Origin: Streptomyces fradiae
GTDB lineage: Bacteria; Actinomycetota; Actinomycetes; Streptomycetales; Streptomycetaceae
DNA length: 64,000 nt
Assembly (NCBI RefSeq): GCF_041270065.1
Contig: NZ_CP065958.1
Coordinates: 6,014,001-6,078,000 of the forward strand
Reading direction: 5' to 3'
Below are positions 1-7,259 of the stretch, in pieces. Under the pieces are notes generated by a model. It did not search any database, had not been told where the DNA came from, and was given only the letters and a program-made list of their open reading frames with translations. Made by a program: the position numbers and the translations under genes. The stretch's first letter is position 1. Each line of letters begins with the position of its first letter.

Positions 1-520
1 CTACCTCGACCTCGTGGTCCGCCCGATCCTGTGGCTGGACGGCCACGCCGGCGTCGCCCTGGAGGCCCACCAGCAGAACACCCTGGTCCTCCTCGACCCC
101 GAGGGCTGGCCCACCGGCGGCCGCTACCGCGACAACCAGGGCTACTACTTCCGCGAGTCCCGCCGCGACGAACTGGAGAGCCGGCTGCCCGGCATCGGCT
201 CCGTCAGCGACACCTTCGTCTCCGACCAGGTCACCGACGAGCGCTTCGCCTACTACCTCGGCATCAACAACGTCCTCGGCCTGATCGGCGCCTTCGGCTC
301 CCAGCACCTCGCCGACGAACGCGTGCTGCTCGCCGCCCTGCGCCGCTTCCTCACCGGCGCCACCGGCCTCGGCTCCCCGCTGCCGCACCGCCTCCTGGAG
401 GCCGCCACCCTGCGCTGCAAGGCCAACCTGCTCACCCGGCTGCACGGCCTCGACGAGCTCGTCGGCCCCGTCGACACCCAGTCCGTGTACGTCACCGTGA
501 CCAACCCGCTGCGCGCCTGA
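1..520 (+). CDS. IucA/IucC-family siderophore synthetase, C-terminal part (5' end outside window)
   Basis: This is the C-terminal end of an NRPS-independent siderophore (NIS) synthetase; the reading frame is open from base 2 and stops at 518-520. NIS synthetases join carboxylates to amines or alcohols through an acyl-adenylate. About 172 residues are visible. They include the EAHQQN stretch followed by a Gly-Tyr-Tyr-Phe-Arg-Glu-Ser segment, typical of the C-terminal FhuF-like half of the family. It lies 52 bases before an acetyltransferase gene and just upstream of a second, complete NIS synthetase, so the three probably form one operon. The N-terminal adenylation half and any iron-box promoter are outside the window, so the subtype cannot be judged. 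The truncation is only the window edge. Confidence 0.85.
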   Translation, partial: YLDLVVRPILWLDGHAGVALEAHQQNTLVLLDPEGWPTGGRYRDNQGYYFRESRRDELESRLPGIGSVSDTFVSDQVTDERFAYYLGINNVLGLIGAFGSQHLADERVLLAALRRFLTGATGLGSPLPHRLLEAATLRCKANLLTRLHGLDELVGPVDTQSVYVTVTNPLRA

Positions 521-572
521 CCGGTCCCCCTCGCCGCCCAGCCCACCCCGACCGCCGAGAGGAGAGCGCCCC

Positions 573-1310
573 GTGCCTCCCACCGAAGCACGCCCCGAAG
601 CACTCCGCCCTGGTGCCGCGCCGCCGCCCGGCACCGGGCCGAGCCCGGACGACACCCTCGACCTGCACCTGCCCGAGGAGTTCCTCGCCCTCCTCGCCCC
701 CGGCGAACGGTCCCCGGCCGCCACCGACCGTGCCGACGACGACCTGCTCGACCACGTCGCCGACTGGCGGCCCGCCGACACCCCGGCCGGGCGCTTCGCG
801 CTCGTCCCCGTACGCCTCGACCACGACCTGCCGCTCGTCGCGGGCTGGATGAACGACCCGGCCGTGGCCGCCTTCTGGGAGCTCCAGGGCCCCGAGAGCG
901 TCACCGCCGACCACATCCGCGCCCAACTCGACGGCGACGGACGCAGCGTGCCCTGCCTCGGCGTCCTCGACGGCACCCCCATGAGCTACTTCGAGATCTA
1001 CCGCGCCGACCTCGACCCGCTCGCCCGCCACTACCCGGCGCGCCCGCACGACACCGGCGTCCACCTGCTCATCGGCGGCGCCCGCGACCGCGGCCGCGGC
1101 CTCGGCACCACCCTGCTGCGCGCCGTCGCCGAGCTCGTCCTCGACCACCGGCCCCGGTGCACCCGGGTCCTCGCCGAACCCGACCTGCGCAACACCCCGT
1201 CCGTCGCCGCCTTCCTCGGCGCCGGATTCCGGCTGTCCGCGGAGGTCGACCTGCCCGACAAGCGCGCCGCGCTCATGGTCCGCGACCGGGATCTGCGCCA
1301 CGTGCTCTGA
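573..1310 (+). CDS. GNAT acetyltransferase of siderophore biosynthesis (IucB/AlcB-like)
   Basis: The predicted protein has 245 residues and starts at GTG 573 behind a GAGAGGAGAG ribosome site. After a Pro-rich N-terminus, the C-terminal 180 residues look like the Acetyltransf_8 (IucB/AlcB) branch of GNAT enzymes. Visible marks are GWMNDPAVAAFWEL, YFEIYRADLDPLARHY and the acetyl-CoA loop GARDRGRGLGTTLL. In known NIS pathways this enzyme acylates an N-hydroxylated diamine or lysine, making the hydroxamate that the synthetases then couple. It sits between two NIS synthetase genes, which strongly supports that role. No amine monooxygenase or decarboxylase is visible in the window; they may lie upstream or elsewhere. 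The acyl donor and acceptor cannot be read from sequence. Confidence 0.85.
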   Translation: MPPTEARPEALRPGAAPPPGTGPSPDDTLDLHLPEEFLALLAPGERSPAATDRADDDLLDHVADWRPADTPAGRFALVPVRLDHDLPLVAGWMNDPAVAAFWELQGPESVTADHIRAQLDGDGRSVPCLGVLDGTPMSYFEIYRADLDPLARHYPARPHDTGVHLLIGGARDRGRGLGTTLLRAVAELVLDHRPRCTRVLAEPDLRNTPSVAAFLGAGFRLSAEVDLPDKRAALMVRDRDLRHVL

Positions 1311-1369
1311 CCACCCACGACTCAGCTCCACCGCGCGACCCACCGCGGTGCCCACCCCGAGGAGTCCCC

Positions 1370-3169
1370 GTGTCGACGTCCCCTGCACCCCACGACTCCG
1401 CCCCGCCGACCCTGCACAGCCCCCCGGAACTGACCGCCGGGGCCTGGGCACGGGCCGGCGCCCGGCTGCTCGCCAAGACCGTCGCCGAGTTCGCGTACGA
1501 GGGCATCGTCCAGCCCCGTCCGGTACGGCCGGGACCGGACGGCCACTACGCCTTCGCCCTCGACGACGGCGGCGTGCTCGCCTTCACGGCCCGCCGCGGC
1601 GCGTACGACAGCTGGCGGATCAACCCCGGCTCGCTCACCCTCGACGGCAAGCCGGCCGGCGACCCGCTCGACTTCCTGGTCCGCGCCCGCCGGCTGCTCG
1701 ACCTCGACGGCGCCACCCTCGGCCACCTCATCCGCGAACTCACCACCACCCTCGCCGCCGACGTCCGGCTCGACCGCACCGCGCTGCCCGCCGCCCGGCT
1801 CGCCGAGCTCGGCTACGCGGAACTGGAGGGCCACCAGACCGGCCACCCCTGGCTCGTCCTCAACAAGGGCCGGGTCGGCTTCTCCGCCGCCGACGCCGCC
1901 CGCTGGGCCCCCGAGGCCCGCCGCCCCACCCGGCTGCCGTGGATCGCCGTCAGCAGCCGGCTGGCCGCCTACCGGGGTGTGACCGGCCTCGACACCCCCG
2001 ACCGGCTGTACGAGCGGGAGCTCGACCCCGAGGTCCGCGCCGCCTTCGACGGCGTGCTGCGCGAGCGGGGCCTCGACCCCGACGCCTATCTGCTGCTGCC
2101 CGTCCACCCCTGGCAGTGGGACGAGATCCTGCTGCCGCTGTACGCCCCCGCCATCGCCTCCGGAGCGGTCGTCCCGCTCCCCGCCGACGGCGACCTCCGG
2201 CTGCCGCAGCAGTCCATCCGTACCTTCCTCAACACCAGTCGCCCCGACCGGCACACGGTCAAACTGCCGCTCTCCGTCCTCAACACCCTGGTCTGGCGCG
2301 GACTGCCCACCGAGCGCACTCTCGCCGCTCCCGCCGTCACCGCCTGGGTGCACGGACTGCGCGACGCCGACCCCTTCCTGCGCGAGGAGTGCGGGGTGAT
2401 CCTCCTCGGCGAGGTCGCCTCCGTCACCGTCGAGCACCCGCTCTACGACCGGCTGCCGGAAGTGCCGTACCAGTACAAGGAACTCCTCGGCGCGATCTGG
2501 CGCGAACCCCTCAGGCTGCCCCCGGGCGAGCGCGCCCGCACCCTCGCCTCGCTCCTGCACACCGACCCCGACGGCCGGGCCTTCGCCGCCGAGCTCGTCG
2601 AGCGCTCCGGCCTCGCCCCGCGGGCCTGGCTGCAGCGCCTCTTCGCCGCCCTGCTGCCGCCGCTGCTCCACTTCCTCTACCGGTACGGCACGGTCTTCTC
2701 CCCGCACGGCGAGAACGCGATCGTGGTCTACGACGAGCAGGACGTGCCGGTCCGCCTCGCGATCAAGGACTTCGTCGACGACGTCAACATCAGCGCCGTG
2801 CCGCTCCCCGAGCACGCCACGATGCCCGACGACGTACGGGCCGTGCTGCTCACGGAGGAGCCCGACTTCCTCACCCAGTTCATCCATTCGGGCCTTTTCG
2901 TGGGCGTCTTCCGCTACCTGGCACCGCTGTGCGAGGAGCAACTCGACGTCCCGGAGGAGGAGTTCTGGACCCTGGTACGCGCCGAGATCCTGCGCCACCA
3001 GAGCCGCTTCCCGGAGCTGAAGGAACGCTTCGAGCTGTTCGACCTGCTGGTGCCGCGGATCGAGCGGCTCTGTCTCAACCGCAACCGGCTCCACCTCGAC
3101 GGCTACCGCGACCGCCCCGAGCGGCCGCACGCGGCCGTCGACGGCACCGTCCCGAACCCGCTCGCGTGA
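1370..3169 (+). CDS. IucA/IucC-family siderophore synthetase
   Basis: The protein is a complete NIS synthetase of 599 residues, the usual size. The start is GTG 1370, placed by a CGAGGAG ribosome site 6 bases upstream; the frame is open further upstream but runs through the previous gene. Family marks are HPWQWDEI (His about 246), the KLPLSVLNTLVWRGL segment after SIRTFLNTSRPDRHT, the HGENAIV motif (His about 446) and AIKDFVDDVNIS near it. The enzyme should adenylate a carboxylate and condense it with the amine product of the acetyltransferase encoded upstream. With the partial synthetase at the window start, the locus would have two condensing enzymes, as in pathways that use two different couplings. 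The final product cannot be predicted from sequence alone. Confidence 0.9.
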   Translation: MSTSPAPHDSAPPTLHSPPELTAGAWARAGARLLAKTVAEFAYEGIVQPRPVRPGPDGHYAFALDDGGVLAFTARRGAYDSWRINPGSLTLDGKPAGDPLDFLVRARRLLDLDGATLGHLIRELTTTLAADVRLDRTALPAARLAELGYAELEGHQTGHPWLVLNKGRVGFSAADAARWAPEARRPTRLPWIAVSSRLAAYRGVTGLDTPDRLYERELDPEVRAAFDGVLRERGLDPDAYLLLPVHPWQWDEILLPLYAPAIASGAVVPLPADGDLRLPQQSIRTFLNTSRPDRHTVKLPLSVLNTLVWRGLPTERTLAAPAVTAWVHGLRDADPFLREECGVILLGEVASVTVEHPLYDRLPEVPYQYKELLGAIWREPLRLPPGERARTLASLLHTDPDGRAFAAELVERSGLAPRAWLQRLFAALLPPLLHFLYRYGTVFSPHGENAIVVYDEQDVPVRLAIKDFVDDVNISAVPLPEHATMPDDVRAVLLTEEPDFLTQFIHSGLFVGVFRYLAPLCEEQLDVPEEEFWTLVRAEILRHQSRFPELKERFELFDLLVPRIERLCLNRNRLHLDGYRDRPERPHAAVDGTVPNPLA

Positions 3170-3219
3170 GCGCGGGGAGGGACCGCGGTGTCAGTGCCGC
3201 CCCGTAGGGTGGAAGGGCT

Positions 3220-5199
3220 ATGACGAAGCCATCCCTCCCCGATCTCCTCCACGCCGCCGTCTCCGCCGTCGGCGGTGTGGAGCGCCCCGGCCAGGTCACC
3301 ATGGCCGAGGCCGTGGCCGAGGCCATCGACGACGGTTCCCACCTTCTCGTCCAGGCCGGCACCGGCACCGGCAAGTCCCTCGGCTATCTCGTGCCGGCCC
3401 TCGCCCACGGGGAGCGCGTGGTGGTCGCCACGGCCACGCTGGCACTGCAGCGCCAGCTGGTCGAGCGCGACCTGCCGCGCACGGTGGACTCGCTGCACCC
3501 GCAGCTGCGCCGCCGCCCGGAGTTCGCCATGCTCAAGGGCCGGTCGAACTATCTGTGTCTGCACCGGCTCCACGAGGGCGTGCCGCAGGACGAGGAGGAG
3601 GGCCTCTTCGATCCTTTCGAGGCGGCGGCCCCCACCAGCAAGCTCGGCCAGGACCTGCTGCGGCTGCGCGACTGGTCGGACGAGACGGAGACCGGTGACC
3701 GGGACGATCTGACGCCGGGCGTTTCCGACCGGGCGTGGGGCCAGGTCTCGGTCTCCTCGCGGGAATGCCTGGGTGCGAGCAAGTGCGCGTACGGGGCGGA
3801 GTGCTTCGCCGAGGCCGCCCGCGAGCGCGCCAAGCTCGCCGAGGTGGTCGTCACCAATCACGCGCTGCTCGCCATCGACGCCATCGAGGGCGCCCCGGTG
3901 CTGCCGCAGCACGAGGTGCTGATCGTCGACGAGGCGCACGAGCTGGTCTCCCGGGTGACCGGGGTGGCCACCGGCGAGCTCACCCCGGGCCAGGTGAACC
4001 GGGCGGTGCGCCGGGCGGCCAAGCTGGTCGACGAGAAGGTCGCCGACCAGCTGCAGACCGCCGCCGAGGGCTTCGAGAAGCTGATGGAGCTGGCGCTGCC
4101 GGGCCGGCTCGAGGAGATCCCGGAGGACCTGGGCTACGCGCTGATGGCACTGCGCGACGCCTCCCGCGCGGTGATCACCGCGCTCGGCTCCACCCGCGAC
4201 CGCTCCGTGCAGGACGAGGACGCCGTGCGCAAGCAGGCCCTCGCCTCCGTGGAGACCGTGCACGGGGTCGCGGAGCGGATCACCCAGGGCTCGGAGTGGG
4301 ACGTCGTCTGGTACGAGCGGCACGACCGCTTCGGCGCCTCGCTGCGGGTCGCGCCGCTGAGCGTCTCCGGGCTGCTGCGGGAGAAGCTCTTCGCGGACCG
4401 CTCGGTGGTGCTGACCTCCGCCACCCTCAAGCTGGGCGGCGACTTCAACGGGGTGGGCGCCTCGCTGGGCCTCGCCCCCGAGGGCACCCAGGGCGAGGAC
4501 GTGCCGGTGTGGAAGGGCATCGACGTCGGCTCGCCGTTCGACTATCCCAAGCAGGGCATCCTCTATGTCGCCAAGCATCTGAACCGGCCCGCCCGGGACG
4601 GGGAGCGCGGCGACATGCTGGACGAGCTGACCGAGCTGATGCAGGCCGCCGGCGGGCGCACGCTCGGCCTGTTCTCCTCGATGCGGGCGGCCCAGCAGGC
4701 GGCGGAGGAGCTGCGCACCCGGATCCCCGAGCTGCCGATCCTGCTCCAGGGCGAGGACACCCTCGGCGAGCTGATCAAGAACTTCTCGGCGGACCCGAAG
4801 ACCTGTCTCTTCGGCACGCTCTCCCTCTGGCAGGGCGTGGACGTGCCGGGGCCGAACTGCCAGCTGGTCGTCATGGACAAGATCCCCTTCCCGCGCCCGG
4901 ACGACCCGCTGATGAGCGCCCGGCAGAAGGCGGTCGAGGACGCCGGGGGCAACGGGTTCATGGCCGTCGCGGCGACCCACGCGGCCCTGCTCATGGCCCA
5001 GGGCGCCGGCCGTCTCGTACGGGCGACGGGCGACCGGGGCGTCGTCGCGGTCCTGGACCCGCGCCTCGCGACCGCCCGCTACGGCAGCTACCTGAAGGCC
5101 TCGCTGCCGGACTTCTGGTACACGACGGACCGCAACCAGGTCCGTAAGAGCCTGGCGGCCATTGACGCGGCGGCCACCAAGGCGGCCGCGGAGGCGTAG
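3220..5199 (+). CDS. dinG: DinG/XPD-type ATP-dependent DNA helicase
   Basis: This is a superfamily 2 helicase of 659 residues. The Walker A motif GTGTGKS is at residues 47-53 and the DEAH box at about 237-240. Cysteines in NYLCLHRL and in RECLGASKCAYGAEC match the iron-sulphur cluster domain of the XPD/DinG group. The C-terminal half has the GTLSLWQGVDVPG and QGAGRLVRATGDRG motifs. Such enzymes unwind DNA 5' to 3' and act on R-loops, forks or damaged DNA. A TAGGGT hexamer ends 9 bases before the ATG with no good ribosome site, so the transcript may be leaderless. The gene converges on lexA across a shared hairpin. No LexA box is visible in the 50 bases upstream. Confidence 0.9.
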   Translation: MTKPSLPDLLHAAVSAVGGVERPGQVTMAEAVAEAIDDGSHLLVQAGTGTGKSLGYLVPALAHGERVVVATATLALQRQLVERDLPRTVDSLHPQLRRRPEFAMLKGRSNYLCLHRLHEGVPQDEEEGLFDPFEAAAPTSKLGQDLLRLRDWSDETETGDRDDLTPGVSDRAWGQVSVSSRECLGASKCAYGAECFAEAARERAKLAEVVVTNHALLAIDAIEGAPVLPQHEVLIVDEAHELVSRVTGVATGELTPGQVNRAVRRAAKLVDEKVADQLQTAAEGFEKLMELALPGRLEEIPEDLGYALMALRDASRAVITALGSTRDRSVQDEDAVRKQALASVETVHGVAERITQGSEWDVVWYERHDRFGASLRVAPLSVSGLLREKLFADRSVVLTSATLKLGGDFNGVGASLGLAPEGTQGEDVPVWKGIDVGSPFDYPKQGILYVAKHLNRPARDGERGDMLDELTELMQAAGGRTLGLFSSMRAAQQAAEELRTRIPELPILLQGEDTLGELIKNFSADPKTCLFGTLSLWQGVDVPGPNCQLVVMDKIPFPRPDDPLMSARQKAVEDAGGNGFMAVAATHAALLMAQGAGRLVRATGDRGVVAVLDPRLATARYGSYLKASLPDFWYTTDRNQVRKSLAAIDAAATKAAAEA

Positions 5200-5236
5200 C
5201 CGTAGGGGAAGGTCTGGGGGCTCTGCGGACACAGCA

Positions 5237-5271
5237 GGGCCCCGGGACCGGCGCAGTGGGTCCCGGGGCCC
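5237..5271. terminator. Bidirectional terminator between dinG and lexA
   Basis: A perfect 13-bp GC-rich inverted repeat (arms 5237-5249 and 5259-5271) with a 9-base loop lies in the 95-base gap between two convergent stop codons. There is no T-run, which is common for Streptomyces terminators. Confidence 0.75.
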
Positions 5272-5294
5272 GGTTCAGGGCCGGCGAGGTGGGG

Positions 5295-6083
5295 TCACAC
5301 CCGTCGCAGCACGGCGACGACCTTGCCGAGGATGGTGGCCTCGTCGCCGGGGATCGGCTGGTACGCCGAGTTGTGGGGCAGCAGCCAGACGTGCCCGTCC
5401 TCGCGCTTGAAGCGCTTGACGGTGGCCTCGCCGTCGAGCATGGCGGCGACGATGTCGCCGTTCTCGGCGACGGGCTGGCGGCGGACCGTGACCCAGTCGC
5501 CGTCACAGATCGCGGCCTCGATCATGGAGTCGCCGACCACCTTGAGGACGAACAGCTCACCGTCGCCGACCAGCTGCCGGGGGAGCGGGAAGACGTCCTC
5601 GACGGACTCCTCGGCCAGGATCGGCCCACCGGCGGCGATCCGGCCGACCAGAGGGACGTAGGAGGCGGCGGGCTTGCCGGTGGTGTCGGTGGGCTGGGTG
5701 CTGGGCTGGTCGGAGCCGCGCACCTCGTACGCACGGGGGCGGTGCGGGTCGCGGCGCAGGAAGCCCTTGCGCTCCAGAGCCATCAGCTGGTGTGCCACGG
5801 AGGAGGTGCTGGAGAGGCCGACGGCCTGGCCGATCTCGCGCATCGACGGCGGGTAGCCGCGGCGCTGGACGGAGTCGCGGATGACCTCGATCACCCGGCG
5901 CTGGCGGTCGGTGAGGCCGGAGCTGTCGGCCCGGATGCCTGGAGGTCGTCCGGGGAGCGAGCGCGCGGGTCGGCCGGGCTCCTCCCCGCTCATGGCGGCG
6001 TCATTCATCGCATGCACCGTCTCGAGTCGGCCCTGGGAGCGGCCCTGGGCAGTGATGGTGGCACTGTCTGCGGTGGTGGTCAC
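5295..6083 (-). CDS. lexA: LexA repressor, SOS regulator
   Basis: LexA represses DNA-damage genes and cleaves itself when RecA filaments form. The GTG start at 6083 is preferred over the longer frame because a GAGAGGGG ribosome site precedes it; this gives 262 residues. The winged-helix DNA-binding domain is at about residues 55-120 ([16 protein letters not shown], then [22 protein letters not shown]). The cleavage site is Ala151-Gly152 in RIAAGGPI, and the catalytic pair is Ser186 (GDSMIE) and Lys223 (TVKRFKRE). The long, loosely conserved N-terminus of about 50 residues is usual for Streptomyces LexA. A LexA box lies 67 bases upstream, so the gene is likely autoregulated. Confidence 0.97.
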   Translation of the reverse strand: MTTTADSATITAQGRSQGRLETVHAMNDAAMSGEEPGRPARSLPGRPPGIRADSSGLTDRQRRVIEVIRDSVQRRGYPPSMREIGQAVGLSSTSSVAHQLMALERKGFLRRDPHRPRAYEVRGSDQPSTQPTDTTGKPAASYVPLVGRIAAGGPILAEESVEDVFPLPRQLVGDGELFVLKVVGDSMIEAAICDGDWVTVRRQPVAENGDIVAAMLDGEATVKRFKREDGHVWLLPHNSAYQPIPGDEATILGKVVAVLRRV

Positions 6084-6149
6084 GTCGTCGGCCCCTCTCG
6101 AATGTTCTCCCTGGCTGGCACAACGGTAGTTGCTTTCGAAAGGTTGCGC

Positions 6150-6163
6150 CAAACACACGTTCG
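6150..6163 (-). promoter_or_regulatory. LexA (SOS) box upstream of lexA
   Basis: Read on the minus strand this is CGAACGTGTGTTTG, a match to the actinobacterial LexA box CGAAC-N4-GTTYG. A plausible lexA promoter (TTGGCG, 18-base spacer, TACCGT) begins at the edge of the box, so bound LexA would block its own transcription. Confidence 0.85.
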
Positions 6164-6415
6164 AGTGAAAATTCGCAGTTCGCCTTACGTATGTACGAGC
6201 GTCGGTGTATACGCAGACCCGGATGCCTTCTCAAATCGGTCATTACGGTAGCGTTCGCTGTCGGACCGGAAGGGCGGGCGCCGGCTGCACAGTCTGGCAC
6301 CGGCGACCCCGGCAGCGGTGCCGCCGCGCCCTTCCCGTACCCTCTTGGCCGGTCGCGGGAGAGCTCGCGGAGCCCCTGGACGCGCGACACGCGCAGGGCG
6401 CCGAAATGCCGACCG

Positions 6416-6431
6416 ACCCAAGATCTAGTGG
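6416..6431 (+). promoter_or_regulatory. NrdR box 1 upstream of nrdR
   Basis: The bases ACCCAAGATCTAGTGG match the NrdR-box consensus acaCwAtATaTwGtgt at nearly all core positions. It is paired with a second box exactly 31 bp downstream. NrdR boxes are known to come in pairs about three helical turns apart. Confidence 0.8.
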
Positions 6432-6446
6432 TTGGATGGCATCAGC

Positions 6447-6462
6447 CACCCACAAGTAGTGG
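6447..6462 (+). promoter_or_regulatory. NrdR box 2 upstream of nrdR
   Basis: The bases CACCCACAAGTAGTGG are a weaker match to the NrdR-box consensus, keeping the flanking C and the TaGTg end. The 31-bp phasing with box 1 supports it. A TATGCT hexamer at 6493-6498 could be the -10 element of the controlled promoter. Confidence 0.7.
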
Positions 6463-6572
6463 TCCCGGTCTTCCGGGGCAGCTCGGATCGCCTATGCTGG
6501 TGGTCGCTTCGCGGGGCCTTGACGGGCCGGGCGGGGCTATTCAGTCGTGCCTTGAGGGAGGGTCGGAACCAC

Positions 6573-7082
6573 ATGCACTGCCCCTTCTGCAGGCACCCCG
6601 ACAGCCGCGTCGTCGACAGTCGCACCACCGACGACGGGACGTCGATCCGCCGCCGTCGCCAGTGCCCGGACTGCTCCCGTCGTTTCACGACGGTGGAGAC
6701 CTGTTCGCTCATGGTGGTCAAGCGGTCCGGGGTCACCGAACCCTTCAGCCGTACCAAGGTCATCTCCGGCGTGCGCAAGGCGTGCCAGGGGCGGCCCGTC
6801 ACCGAAGACGCCCTCGCCAAGCTCGGCCAGCGGGTCGAGGAGGCGGTGCGCGCCACCGGGAGCGCCGAGCTGACCACCCACGACGTGGGCCTGGCCATCC
6901 TCGGCCCGCTGCAGGAGCTCGACCTCGTCGCGTACCTGCGCTTCGCATCCGTGTACAAGGCTTTCGACAGCCTCGAAGACTTCGAGGCCGCCATCGCGGA
7001 ACTCCGCGAGCGGCCTCCCGCCGGGAACGGCGAGCCCGGGGCAGCCCCCGCGGTCCCCGTTCCCGCCCACGCCGCCGACTGA
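6573..7082 (+). CDS. nrdR: NrdR, ribonucleotide reductase transcriptional repressor
   Basis: NrdR senses ATP/dATP and represses ribonucleotide reductase genes. The 169-residue protein starts at ATG 6573 with MHCPFCRH; a GGGAGGGT ribosome site precedes it, so the longer open frame is not used. The zinc ribbon uses Cys3, Cys6, Cys31 and Cys34. It is followed by the ATP-cone domain ([16 protein letters not shown] to about residue 140). The tail from about residue 148 is low-complexity Pro/Ala. The gene lies 177 bases before nrdJ, as in the known Streptomyces nrdRJ operon, and has two NrdR boxes upstream, which implies autoregulation of the pair. Confidence 0.97.
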   Translation: MHCPFCRHPDSRVVDSRTTDDGTSIRRRRQCPDCSRRFTTVETCSLMVVKRSGVTEPFSRTKVISGVRKACQGRPVTEDALAKLGQRVEEAVRATGSAELTTHDVGLAILGPLQELDLVAYLRFASVYKAFDSLEDFEAAIAELRERPPAGNGEPGAAPAVPVPAHAAD

Positions 7083-7089
7083 GCGGCGC

Positions 7090-7110
7090 GCCGGACCGTC
7101 ACGGTCCGGC
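7090..7110. repeat. Inverted repeat in the nrdR-nrdJ spacer
   Basis: A near-perfect GC-rich inverted repeat directly follows the nrdR stop (arms about 9-10 bp around TCA). A second GC palindrome lies within the next 25 bases. It may be a weak or partial terminator that lowers read-through from nrdR into nrdJ, or an mRNA-stabilising hairpin. Confidence 0.45.
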
Positions 7111-7203
7111 TGCCGGCCGCCGCGCGGCCGGACGGAAGACCTGCCCCGAGCGGTCCGTGAGGCGCTCGTGGCAATTGCACTACATAACGCAGTACAGAAG
7201 ACG

Positions 7204-7233
7204 GCGCCCTGGAATTTTCTGGGCGCTCCAGGG
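7204..7233 (+). promoter_or_regulatory. Two mutually exclusive hairpins in the nrdJ leader
   Basis: GCGCCC (7204-7209) can pair with GGGCGC (7221-7226). CCCTGGA (7207-7213) can pair with TCCAGGG (7227-7233). The two helices share CCC 7207-7209, so only one can form at a time. The second is followed by TGTTTTG, 26 bases before the nrdJ start. This layout resembles an attenuator, but the function is inferred. Confidence 0.4.
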
Positions 7234-7259
7234 TGTTTTGCCCGTATATGGGAGGCGGC

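Noticed and set aside
1..520. Truncated (pseudo) siderophore synthetase
   Set aside because: The gene simply begins before the window. The visible frame is intact to its stop codon.
3170..3219. LexA box before the dinG-like gene
   Set aside because: No CGAAC-N4-GTTYG match is found in the upstream bases or the end of the preceding gene.
7083..7259. Cobalamin riboswitch before nrdJ
   Set aside because: No B12-box-like sequence is present. Such a switch is expected on the B12-independent nrdAB operon, not on the B12-using enzyme.
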